Positions 1 through 9,596 of a stretch of 64,000 bases of DNA are shown piece by piece. Below the pieces are notes generated by a model. The model had not been told where the DNA came from. It made no database searches and saw nothing but the letters and a program-made list of their open reading frames with translations. Source of the DNA: Struthio camelus (lineage: Eukaryota > Chordata > Aves > Struthioniformes > Struthionidae); the NCBI RefSeq assembly GCF_040807025.1, contig NC_090954.1, forward strand, positions 22,324,501 through 22,388,500, written 5' to 3'. Made by a program: the position numbers and the translations under genes. Every line of letters begins with the position of its first letter. Within the stretch, counting starts at the first letter, position 1.

Positions 1-426
1 CAGCGCCAGCAGCGCCAGCAGGAAGGCGAGGAAGAGGCACGCCACGGCCGCCACGGCCAGCACCAGCCAGCGCGTCAGGCTGCCGGCCGGCTCGCCCGGC
101 GCCGCCGCGCCGCTCAGCTCCGACAGCAGCTCCGCCACGCTCTCGGCCAGCACCACGTGCAGCGTGGCCGTGGCCGACAGCGCCGGCTGCCCGTGGTCCT
201 TCACCACCACCACCAGCCGCTGCCGCGGCGCGTCGCGCGCCACCGGCAGCCGCGCCGTGCGCACCTCGCCGCTGTGCAGCCCCACGCGGAAGAGCCCCGG
301 CTCCGTCGCCTTGGCCAGCTCGTACGACAGCCACGCGTTCTGCCCCGAGTCCGCGTCCACCGCCACCACCTTGGCCACCAGCGTCCCGGGCTCCGCCGAC
401 CGCGGCGCCAGCTCCACGCCCGACCA

Positions 427-457
<31 letters not shown>

Positions 458-2184
458 GCCGCCGCCGCCGCCGGGTACAGCACCTGCGGCGCGTTGTCGT
501 TCTCGTCCACGATGAAGAGCCGCACCGACACGTTGCTGCTCAGCGCCGGCGCGCCCCCGTCCTCCGCCCGCACCCACAGCCCCACCTCGCGCACCTCCTC
601 GTAGTCGAAGGAGCGCAGCGCGTACAGCGCGCCCGTCTCCGCGTGCACCGACACGTAGGACGAGAGCGGCGCGCCCCGCACCTGCCCCTCGCACAGCCGG
701 TACCGCACGCGCCCGTTCTGCCCCCAGTCCGCGTCCGCCGCCCGCACCCTCAGCACCAGCGCGCCCTTGCCGTTGTTCTCGGGCAGCCAGGCGCTGTAGC
801 GCGCCTCGCCGAACACCGGCGCGTTGTCGTTCACGTCCAGCACCCGCAGCGGCAGCACCGCGCTGCTCCACAGCGCCGGCGACCCGCCGTCCGTCGCCCG
901 CACCGTCACGTTGTACTCCGACACCTCCTCCCGGTCCAGCTCCCGCGCCGTCACCACGCTGTAGTAGCTGCCCAGCGAGCTCCGCAGCCGGAACGGCAGC
1001 CCCGCGCCCAGCGACAGCCTCACCTCCCCGTTCGCCCCCGAGTCCCGGTCCTGCACGTGCAGCAGGGCCACCACCGTCCCCACCGCAGAGTCCTCGGACA
1101 CCGCGCTCAGCAGCGACCGCACGGCGATCTCGGGCGCGTTGTCGTTCACGTCCGTCACCGCGATCACGACCTTCGCCCTATCGGAAAGGCCCCCGCCGTC
1201 CGTCGCCTGCACCCCCAGCTCGTACGAGTCGCCTTCCTCGAAGTCCAGGTTCCTCACCAGGGTGATCCCTCCCGTCTCATGGTCCAGCTGAAACATCTGC
1301 GATGCCTTCTCTGTGACTTTCTTCAGTGAGTATTTCACCTCTCCGTTCAGGCCGTCGTCGGCATCGGTGGCTCTGACGGTGACCAGGGCGGAGCCCACGG
1401 GCACGTCCTCCCGCACGCGCACCGTGTACACCGCCTGGCTGAACACCGGCGCGTTGTCGTTCGCGTCCAGCACCACCACGCGGATCCGCGCCGTGCCCGT
1501 CCGCGCCGGCTCCCCGCCGTCCTCCGCCCTCAGCACCAGCTCGTGAAACGCGCCTTCCTCCCGGTCCAGCGCCTTCGCCAGCACCAGCTCGGGCTGTTTC
1601 CCCCCATCCGGTCCCGTCTGCACGGCCAGACCGAAGTGCTCGTCGCCGCTCAGCTCGTAGCGCTGCAGGGCATTCCTCCCGCTGTCCGGGTCCTGAGCCT
1701 CAGCCAGGGGAAACCGCGACCCCGGGGCTGTGGTCTCGCTCACTTTCAGCTCCGTTTCTGCCTCTCGGAAGCTGGGCGCGTTGTCGTTAACGTCTCTGAT
1801 TTCCACCTCGATCGCATAAACCTTCATTTCGCCCGCCGCGATCACCTCACAGCGCAGCACGCATTTCTCCACCAGCCGGCACACCTGCTCTCTGTCTATC
1901 CTTTCCGCCGTCACTAAATGGCCGGTCTTGTCATGCAGAGCGAAATACTGCCGCCTACCTTCGGAAACAACGCGGGCGCCGCGGGCGCGCAGCGCCGCCG
2001 GCTCCAGCCCCAGGTCCTTGGCCACGTCGCCCACGAAAGAGCCCTTCTGCATCTCCTCGGGCACCGAGTAGCGGAGCTGCCCCCACGCCAGCTCCCACGC
2101 CGCCACCAAGGCGCACCACAGCAGCGCTCGCCCTCGCCCTCGCCCTCGCTCTCGCCGGCCCCAGCGCCTCTCTCCAGCCGACAT
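1..2184 (-). CDS. PCDHGA: Protocadherin gamma-A-like variable exon, copy A1 (type I ectodomain, cut by window start)
   Basis: Partial exon for a homophilic neuronal adhesion receptor of the plasma membrane. About 728 codons are present, from the ATG at 2184 into the membrane helix; the tail and splice donor lie outside. There is no net length change against the complete copy at 13108-15609 (constant offset 13425), and I see no premature stop. A signal peptide (1-35) precedes QLRYSVPEE, followed by EC1 to EC6 with DVNDNAP/DANDNAP calcium-linker motifs. The ectodomain is type I, as in A2 and A4. Its own marks are ARVVSEG and HDKTGH in EC1, GPDGGKQ in EC2, LVRNLDFEEG in EC3, and an EC3/EC4 linker reading PEIAVRSLLSAVS where A2 has PELTVTSSRSAVS. 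It should splice to constant exons below coordinate 1. The gamma-A assignment rests on the tail of the complete copies. Confidence 0.9.
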
Positions 2185-2450
2185 CTCAAAGCTCGTGAAG
2201 ACTGGCCCGCCGGCCCGGTGCCGGACGAAAGACGGGCCCGCGGGCCACCGCTCTCGCCGTACTCCTCCTGGCTGAACCTTCTCTCCCAGCAGCAGAACCG
2301 GCCGCCTTCCCCGCCGGCCTCTTTCCTGCGCTGTCCTTGCAGTGCGGCGGCGGCTCCTCTCGCTCAGGCTCGCTTCTGTTCTCGCGGTCCCTGGCTGCCG
2401 ACCGGCTCGTCGTGAGCAAACAGCGACACTTGCAGCCTCCGACAATCACT

Positions 2451-2468
2451 GCAGCGCTCCAGCGCTGC
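2451..2468. promoter_or_regulatory. Candidate CSE-like promoter element of A1
   Basis: GCAGCGCTCCAGCGCTGC is a perfect 8-base inverted repeat with a 2-base spacer, 267 bases upstream of the ATG. Clustered protocadherin promoters are known to carry a conserved element with a CGCT core that overlaps a CTCF site. The core is present here in both orientations. That this is the element is inference from core and distance. Confidence 0.45.
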
Positions 2469-3538
2469 CACGGGGAAACCCTGCCCACCTTTCCGCTCCC
2501 CCGATCTGCACACGCCAGTCGCGGCTGTCAGTATGCCCAATAGCATTGCGTAGGGACACAAGACCACAGCTTCGCGATTCAGGGATGTGTGCGCCCCATC
2601 GTATGCCGCAGGCTAATATTAGATTCCCGCCAACTGCTAGGAACCTTCCAAGACTCGAGCAACGGTGGAGAAAGGGCATGGTAGGCTGTGATGTGAAAGG
2701 TTTGTAGGAGCAACAGGAACGTGGGCAAGACGAGCTGGAATAACGGTGCAGTGTGGCCGCTTCGGGGCCGGGGCCGGGGCGGGGGAGAGGGGGGCGGGAA
2801 ACACAAGCCTTGCTTTCTGCAGCCGTCGTCTATGCTGCAGTACGCGGTGCCCTGTTGCAACGGGCGAATCACGTTACGAAAGGCCAGAAGAAAACCCTTT
2901 CCAGAAGGGTGGAGGCAGAAAACAGATGGGGTGTGGCGACGCACCTCGGCTTATGGAGCTGAGCCTTGGCCTTTTGCTGCCATTCTCACTCATTCCTCCG
3001 GACAGTTCTGCCTGCCACGTCGCTTACGTTAGGGCACACGAACACAGCAAAAGGCTGCCGGACTTGAGCAGGTGGCAGCCGCAGTAAAACCTGTACGCCT
3101 TTAACGTCGGACACCTTTCTAAATAGCACACGTATGCACCGCTGCACGTAACGTCCTACAGCGGCCATCCTAGTCCCAGCTCTCCTCGGAGCCCGCAGCC
3201 TCACACGGCTCCGTCGCTCCAGCACGTCGCGAAGCAAAAGCGGGGCTCTGCAGCCGCACCTCACTGGCTTCCAGGCGCCTTGGCATGCCCAGAGCCCCTG
3301 CTGCTGTAGCGGCCAACAGCCCACCACCGTGACTGAACTGAGGCGTTTCGCAGACACTCTCCCCAGGCGTCAAGAAAAATGCTCGGCGCCACCTCGCCCG
3401 CTCCCCCGCCCCCGAAAGAACCCTCACACCTGTGAAAGCCTTGCGGTCCTCTACAGAGGCCGGAACGAAGGAAATATGTGCCCAAAGCTGCTTCCGCAAC
3501 CCACCTTTAGTTCATCGCAGGAATGGCATTCGGGTGCT

Positions 3539-3553
3539 TTTATTATTTTTATT
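3539..3553 (-). promoter_or_regulatory. Candidate polyadenylation signals of B1
   Basis: Two AATAAA hexamers on the minus strand (3539-3544 and 3548-3553), about 690 bases downstream of the B1 stop codon. They fit a B transcript that ends on its own instead of splicing to constant exons. Confidence 0.45.
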
Positions 3554-4236
3554 ACTCGGTTTGGAAAAGAAAGGTTTACAGACCCCCCACTCGGTAACTG
3601 CGATTCCATGCAATGCCACGGTTTCAGGATATGTGCTGCCCGACAGCCTTCATTCAAATAATGCCTTCATAGATCGGCAGGGACTACAACTCTTAGTTCA
3701 AAGCATGGGTGGAACACTGTTAAGAGACAGTCAGCATACCGAAAGGGAATTCGGGGGCAGCGGGGCAGGGGCGGAAGCGAATGCAAACGCTCTAACGGGG
3801 GCTACGGCAGTTCGAAGCGACTCGCGCAATTTCTTTGCATCCATCCGCTTAGATTTAATATGGCTGCACGATTTTAGTTTCTTTCCTTACAACGACTGGG
3901 ACAAGGACGTAACAGGACGTTCTTCAACTAACTCGGCTACACAAGAACGGAAATACGGTATCAACTGATCGACGAAGTCCAATCAATTTGTTTTCTTTTT
4001 TTTGTTGTGGTTCTTTTTTTCTTTTCTTTTTTTTTAAGGTGGTGGCAGCCAACCGCGGTAGTGGCTCAGCATCCGAGGGAAATTGGTGAGGCTACCTGCG
4101 ACGGCAAGTTTCCTCTGGGGGAATCATTGCCGCGTCTCTTACCCCGGATCCCTCCCTACCCAGGGGCAACCAAGTGAGGGTATCCCACGCCGCTTTAGGA
4201 GGGAAGCGTCAAGCCATTGATTATGCTCACTTAGCG

Positions 4237-6681
4237 CTAGTCAAAGGGAAGCCTGCTGAACTGTCCCGCAGGCAGCGTCCCGGCGCTCTGCGGCCGCGGT
4301 TCCTCGGCGGCGGTGAGGCCGCTGGGGAAATCCTCTTCCCCGGCAGCGCCCCGCTCCGTGCCGCAGCGCTGCGGCGGCAGGCTGGGGAGGACCGGCTTCA
4401 GGAACTTGAACTCGCTGTTGCCCGAGCCCGTTGTGAGGCTGATCTCGTAGCAGTAGGCGTGGGGCAGAGTCGCCGTCCCGGCGGCGTCGGCCAGGCTGCT
4501 CTGGAAGTTGCCGGGGCCGTAAAGCACGGTGCCCTCTTTCGGCGCCGTTCTCTTGCGCACCTTGCAAGCGACGAAGGCTGTGGCGGACGCGAGGAAGAGG
4601 AGCGAGACGAGGGCCAGGGAGACGATTAGATACACCGTCAGGGAGCCGCCCTCGTCCTCCGGGGCCAGGCCGCTGCGCGGCATGTGCGCGTCCGAGAAGC
4701 CGTCGAGCAGGAGCGCGCCCAGCGCCGCCGTGGCGGACAGCGGCGGCCGCCCGTTGTCGCGCACCAGGACGAGCAGCTTCTGCTTCACGGCGTCCCTCTC
4801 CGTCACCGGCCTCCTCAGCCGCACCTCCCCGGTTTGCGCCCCCACGGCGAACAGCCCGGGGTCCGTTGCCTTGAGCAGGTGGTAGGAGAGCCACGAATTC
4901 TGCCCCGAGTCGGCGTCGACGGCGACCACTTTGGTGACGAGGTAGCCCGCCTCGGCCGACGTGGGCACCAGCTCGCTGGACGGCGGCGAGCTGTCCTGCG
5001 CGGGGTGCAAGACCACGGGCGCGTTGTCGTTTTCGTCCACCACCAGGATGCGGACGGTGACGTTGGCGCTGAGGGGCGGCGAGCCCGAGTCGGCGGCGCT
5101 CACCACCACCTCCAGCTGCCTCACCTGCTCGTAGTCCAGCGGCCGCAGCACAAACACGTTCCCGTTCTCGGAGTTCACGGAGACGTAGGAGCGCGGGGCC
5201 CGCTCCGCGGGCTGGGCCGGCGCCAGGGAATAGGTCACCTTCGAGTTGGGCCCCACGTCCTCGTCCGCGGCGCGGACGGCCCCGACGAGCGCGGCCGGGT
5301 CGTTGTTCTCGCGCACGTACATGGTGTACGACGTCTGGTTGAACACGGGCGCGTTGTCATTGACGTCGGAGACGTCCACCGTGAAGGTCTGCGTGGTCGT
5401 GAGAGCCGGGGACCCCGCGTCGGCCGCCGTGACGGCGAGGATGTACTGCGCCGTCTGCTCCCGGTCCAGGGTGCTCGCTGTCACCAGCTCGTAGTAATTC
5501 TTATAGGCAGGCCTCAGGGAGAAAGGGGACACAGAGTCTTCCAGGGAACAGACCACCTTCCCGTTGTCCCCGGCGTCCCGGTCCTTAACGACAAAGAGGC
5601 CCACCACCGTCCCGGGCGACGCGCTCTCGGCGAGCGGGCTGCGGAAGGAACTCACCACCAGCTCCGGCGCGTTGTCGTTCACATCCACCACCTCCACCAC
5701 CACCTTGCAGAGCGCCGAGAGACCGCCGCCGTCTGTGGCGCGCACGCTCAGCTCGTGTTTCTCCGCCGCTTCGAAATCCAGAGGCCGGGTGACACGAATG
5801 TCACCAGTCACGGCGTCGATCTTGAACGCCGGGCGCCTGTGCCCCACCGCCTGACTGAACGAGTACCGTATCTCCCCGTTAACTCCCACATCCGCGTCAG
5901 TCGCGACCACGCGCAGAACCACGGAGTCCTCCGGGGCGTCTTCCAAAACCTGGCCATTGTACAGCTCCTGCGTGAAGACAGGGGCGTTGTCATTTACGTC
6001 CAGGACAACGATGCGGATCTGGGCCGACCCGCTCCGCGGCGGAGAGCCCCCGTCCGTGGCAATGAGGCTGAAACCAATCTCCGCTTGCTCCTCTCTGTCC
6101 AGCGGCTTGGCCAAGACTAATTCGACGGAATTGCCGCGCCTACTCTGACTCCGGAAAGAGACGCTGAAATACTCGTTCTCGGGAGCGATGCTGTAAGCCT
6201 GCAGGCTGTTGCTGCCAACATCCAGGTCCCGAGCCCCCTCCAGCGGGAAGCGGGACCCCGGCTCGCTCATTTCCACGATCTTTAAAGTCACTTGTTCCTC
6301 CGGGAAAACTGGCGAATGGTCATTGATATCCTCTACGGCCACTTCGATCCGAAAGAACTGCAGGGGGTTTCCCAGCAGTAACTCAAAGGAGAGCGTGCAC
6401 GTGATGGACTGGCCGCAGATCTCTTCCCGATCTATCCTCTCCCTGACGGCCAGGCGGCCGGTCCTGCGGTCTAACCGAAAATGCTGCCGGCCGTCCTCCG
6501 AAACAAGCCGGGCCTCGCGAGCCCAGAGCTGCGCCAGGTCCAGCCCCACGTCCTTCGCGACATTAGCGACCAGGGAGCCGCTCTCCCTCTCCTCGGCGAC
6601 CGAGTAGCGAAGCGGCTCGGAGCGAACATGCGGCACGGAGAGAACAACACAGAGACAAAGCACTTGCCTTGCAGACGCCAT
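4237..6681 (-). CDS. Beta-like clustered protocadherin, single exon, copy B1
   Basis: Complete 814-residue cadherin-superfamily adhesion receptor. The start is the ATG at 6681 (MASARQV); an 18-base in-frame upstream extension would begin with GTG and is rejected. Signal peptide is about 1-21, before EPLRYSV. EC1 22-121, EC2 122-233, EC3 234-338, EC4 339-444, EC5 445-555, EC6 about 570-665, with DVNDNAP, DINDHSP and DENDNAP linkers. The membrane helix is about 681-706. The tail has ADAAGTATL, YCYEISL and FKFLKPVLP, close to the mammalian beta-type tail pattern. It ends at a stop with no usable splice donor before it, so it is likely unspliced. Copy marks: V45, VEMSE at 136-140, SRRGN at 180-184, S219, V229, L240/N242, D294, T627. 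A gamma-B relative that lost its donor is the main alternative. Confidence 0.92.
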   Translation of the reverse strand: MASARQVLCLCVVLSVPHVRSEPLRYSVAEERESGSLVANVAKDVGLDLAQLWAREARLVSEDGRQHFRLDRRTGRLAVRERIDREEICGQSITCTLSFELLLGNPLQFFRIEVAVEDINDHSPVFPEEQVTLKIVEMSEPGSRFPLEGARDLDVGSNSLQAYSIAPENEYFSVSFRSQSRRGNSVELVLAKPLDREEQAEIGFSLIATDGGSPPRSGSAQIRIVVLDVNDNAPVFTQELYNGQVLEDAPEDSVVLRVVATDADVGVNGEIRYSFSQAVGHRRPAFKIDAVTGDIRVTRPLDFEAAEKHELSVRATDGGGLSALCKVVVEVVDVNDNAPELVVSSFRSPLAESASPGTVVGLFVVKDRDAGDNGKVVCSLEDSVSPFSLRPAYKNYYELVTASTLDREQTAQYILAVTAADAGSPALTTTQTFTVDVSDVNDNAPVFNQTSYTMYVRENNDPAALVGAVRAADEDVGPNSKVTYSLAPAQPAERAPRSYVSVNSENGNVFVLRPLDYEQVRQLEVVVSAADSGSPPLSANVTVRILVVDENDNAPVVLHPAQDSSPPSSELVPTSAEAGYLVTKVVAVDADSGQNSWLSYHLLKATDPGLFAVGAQTGEVRLRRPVTERDAVKQKLLVLVRDNGRPPLSATAALGALLLDGFSDAHMPRSGLAPEDEGGSLTVYLIVSLALVSLLFLASATAFVACKVRKRTAPKEGTVLYGPGNFQSSLADAAGTATLPHAYCYEISLTTGSGNSEFKFLKPVLPSLPPQRCGTERGAAGEEDFPSGLTAAEEPRPQSAGTLPAGQFSRLPFD

Positions 6682-6828
6682 GTCGGGCCCGGCAGACACC
6701 CTGCGTCTCGCGGATCGCCTGCCCGGTCCTCCGGGGAGCTTCCCGCGCGGAACCGCCGCAGCCTTGCGGCCGGGCGCCCCTGCTCGCCGAGTCCGCTACG
6801 CGGCCCGGATGGCTGCCGAGCTGGCCCG

Positions 6829-6840
6829 CCAGCGCCTGGC
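6829..6840 (-). promoter_or_regulatory. Candidate CSE/CTCF-like element of B1
   Basis: On the minus strand this reads GCCAGGCGCTGG, about 150 bases upstream of the ATG at 6681. It has the CGCT core and the position expected of the protocadherin promoter element; binding is inference. Confidence 0.35.
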
Positions 6841-7389
6841 ACGGAGCACCGCTCGCCGCCCCGCTCGCCGCCGCCGCCGCCCCGCTCGCCGCCGCCGCCC
6901 CGCTCGCCGCCGCCGCCGCAGCGCCGCCGCGCCGCCGCCGCGCCGCCTTGGCCAACAGCACCACCCTGCGGCCCGCGGCGGGAACTGCTCCCGCCCGGCC
7001 GCGCCGCCGCGCTCGCCTCCGCCGCGCCGCCGGGCGAGCCCGGCCGCGGCCGGCACGAGCCGCTCGCCAGGGCCGCCGCTGCGAAGCCGGGGCAGAGCGG
7101 CCGCGTCGGCGGCCCGGCCGCGGCCGTCCCGAGCGGAAAGCCGAAGGGGACACACAGTGCCTTTGCAGAGTCCCTGTGCCTGCGCCCGCTACACGGCAAG
7201 GCCTTCCCCGCACGCAGGTCTCGAGCTCCTCCTCCGCCTCTCTTGTTCACTGGGCCTTATTCACGCCCGCAGCCCCCGCTGTAGTCGCCCACGCACGCCG
7301 GAACGCCAGCTCCCGAGTACTCTGCGGCTAGTCAGCGGTCCGCGCACGCCAACGCTGGCAACTGTCGTCTTCTCTCGATCGACAGCGAG

Positions 7390-7628
7390 AGGAAATAAAA
7401 GAGGAAACACAAAAGCAAAAGGCAAAGGCAAAGGCAAAGAAATAGAAAAAGAAACAGAAACAGAAAAAGAAACAGAAAAAGAAACAGAAAAAGAAAAAGA
7501 AAAAGAAAAAGAAAAAGAAAAAGAAAAAGAAAAAGAAAAAGAAAAAGAAAAAGAAAAAGAAAAAGAAAAAGAAAAAGAAAAAGAAAAAGAAAAAGAAAAA
7601 GAAAAAGAAAAAGAAAGAAAAAGAAAAG
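7390..7628 (+). repeat. (GAAAAA)n purine tract, unit 1
   Basis: Purine-only tract, with a clean GAAAAA hexamer core at about 7490-7611 flanked by GAAACA and GGCAAA variants. On the transcribed strand it is a long CTTTTT pyrimidine run about 0.7 kb upstream of B1. Confidence 0.95.
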
Positions 7629-8115
7629 TCCTACGGCAAAGCACGGGAACTACGCTGCTCTTCCAACCTGTCCGAGAGAACCATTGCCCCGGGGACGAGA
7701 GTTACAAGCCTCTCCCCGGGACTGTAAGCAAAGCGCATGAACATACAGATTACCGTACAGTTAGCTGTTTATCCCAAATGCCCCCACCACGCCTGCTAAC
7801 TCCACTACGTCTTTTACCGCTCTGGACCGCAGAGAGATGACTCGGGATGTGCTGCTCTGTGCAAACGTGGCTGCCTGAGGCAGTCCCTCGCATTTCCACC
7901 CGAAACACTTAGCAAGGGCTCTTCCCCTGGTGGGACTAATCAGGCTTTCCCTCGGTCCCAGGAAGGCTTACTCGTAGACGCGCCTCCCATGGCGTCATGG
8001 TATTCCAAGAAGTATCCGGCGGGGAGCGGTGGGGGAGGGAGGAGAAAGGAAGGGGTGATGGGGCGAGGGGACGAGGAGGTGCGGGGAACTAAACATACGG
8101 AGGGGCTGTTCTCAC

Positions 8116-8499
8116 CTGATTAAGTTCCCCTTCACAAGCCGGCTGGGAGTGGGACAGGAGTTCCTCGTCCCTGGGCTTGCCCGCCTCAGCGCAGCTCTGC
8201 GGAAGAGGCGGCCTCGGGAGGACGGCTCGCAGGAACGCGCTGCAACGCGCTCTTCCCCGAGCCGGTGCTCAAGCACACTTCATAGCCGTAAGCCGCCGAC
8301 AGAGTGCCCGCGCCGGCCACGTCCGCAAAACTACTGCAGACATCGCCAGCGGCGTAACCGTGCGCAGAGGCAGGTGAACGCCTTCCTCGTAGTCGACCCT
8401 TGCAGAGCTTCGCCCCCGAAAAGGCGACGGCGGCGAAGAGGAAGAGAGAGGAGACGGAGCACAAGGAAGCGACGAGGTAGGGGGCTAGCAGGTTCTCCT

Positions 8500-8531
<32 letters not shown>

Positions 8532-9205
8532 TCCGGTTTGCCCGCAGGAGCGTGAGAAAGCTGCAGGAAGGCGTCGGAAAAGCCCTCCAGCAGGGCGAGG
8601 CTGAGGGTGACGGTGGAGGAGCGCGGCGGCTGGCCGCTGTCCCTCACGAGCACGACGAGTCTCTGCCTGGCCGCGTCCCGCTCCGCCACGGCCCGCGCCG
8701 TGCGCACCTCGCCGCTGTGCAGCCCCACGCGGAAGAGCCCCGGCTCCGTCGCCTTGGCCAGCTCGTACGACAGCCACGCGTTCTGCCCCGAGTCCGCTGT
8801 CGGCGCTTTCCTCCAGCGCCGGCGCCTCCTCGTTCACGTCCGATACCGCCAGCGCCAGCGCGGTGCGGCTGCAGAGCGCCGGGCTGCCCCCGTCGCGGGC
8901 CATCACCGTCACGCTGTGCTCGGACGCCCGCTCCCGGTCCAGCGCGCTCGCCGTCACCACCTTGTCGGAGCTGCCCGGCGACGCCACCATCGCGAACGGC
9001 GCCTCGCCCTCCAGCTCGCACCACACCTTCCCGTTCTCGCCGGAGTCCGCGTCGTGCACCTTCACGAGCGCGACGACCGTGCCGGGCGGGGAGTCGCAGA
9101 GCGCAGCCGCTCCGGCGCCGCCCGGCAGCCCAGCGGCAGCAGCCGAGCGCACAGCAGCACGGCCCTGGCTCCTGCCGAGCCGCTTTGTCCGTGCCGGCTT
9201 TCCAC
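8116..9205 (-). pseudogene. Gamma-type protocadherin pseudogene C1 (signal peptide + EC4 + EC6-TM-tail)
   Basis: Remnant of a gamma-type variable exon. It opens with a signal-peptide-like stretch (VLLCARLLPLGC, then APERLR, the usual start of mature EC1) with no nearby in-frame ATG. At about 9091-9104 it jumps out of frame into EC4 (SPPGTVVALVKVHDADSG, DVNEEAP). At about 8797 it jumps out of frame again into EC6 (DSGQNAWLSYELAK). EC1 body, EC2, EC3 and EC5 are gone. EC6, the membrane helix and the tail (ADVAGAGTL, YGYEVCLSTGSG) follow, but four extra bases at about 8237-8240 shift the tail frame relative to C5. The splice donor, CAG/GTGAGA at 8116/8115, survives. A full receptor cannot be made. 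The tail has a short GD repeat from GTCGCC units. Confidence 0.88.
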
Positions 9206-9596
9206 TCTCCCCAGCCCGCGCTGCGCTCCGTCCTCCTGCCCCTTCCCTTCCTTCCCTGCCCGTCCGGCACACGCCGGCACCCGCCGGCACCCCAGCTCGC
9301 GGCAGCGACCCCAGCGCGGCCGCTTCGGCCGCTGCTGCTCTCCGCCAATCTCCCCCGTGCTCTGCTTTCTCTCCGCAGAGAGCCGCGGACCCCGCCTGCG
9401 CTGGCTGCTCGCAGACTCTCCTCTAGCACGGTGAGAACCGCGGGGCAGACGAGAAGCGTCTTCCCGACCGCTCGCCGCCTCTCCCGGAGGCTCCGGCGGC
9501 TGCGGCTGCGGCTGCGGCTGCGGCTGCGGCTGCGGCTGCGGCGCTGCTCCGCCTCGGGCAAGAGCGGCACCCGCAGTGCCCGTGCCGCAGCAGGTC

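Larger units (their letters stand above)
2185..4236. other. Intergenic: A1 promoter side and 3' flank of B1
   Basis: The first ~350 bases upstream of A1 are GC-rich and hold the paired CGCT inverted repeat at 2451-2468. The middle has a short G-rich block (about 2763-2800). From about 3180 the sequence becomes mixed and then A/T-rich, with the AATAAA pair of B1 near 3540 and a T-rich run at about 3988-4037. No gene is supported here; the short open frames on both strands lack any recognisable domain. Confidence 0.6.
6682..8115. other. Intergenic: B1 promoter, GCC repeats, purine tract, 3' flank of C1
   Basis: The B1 promoter side is extremely GC-rich with CCGCTCG/GCC repeats at about 6845-6950. 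This unit keeps a 74-base segment ending near 7125 that lies between two copies of a CCCGGCCGCGGCC direct repeat and is missing from the three higher-coordinate units. The (GAAAAA)n tract follows. About 7630-8115 is mixed sequence with a GA/GGGG-rich block near 8020-8090. No gene is supported. Confidence 0.6.

Noticed and set aside
3988-4037. T-rich run as the tail of a retroposed SINE
   Set aside because: No flanking target-site duplication and no recognisable SINE body were seen.
6682-6699. Upstream extension of B to MSAGPDM
   Set aside because: The codon at 6699 is GTG, not ATG. The ATG at 6681 has a better context and gives a normal signal peptide.
8149-8604. Plus-strand Arg-rich frame over the C tail
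   Set aside because: It is the antisense of the GD repeat and the tail.
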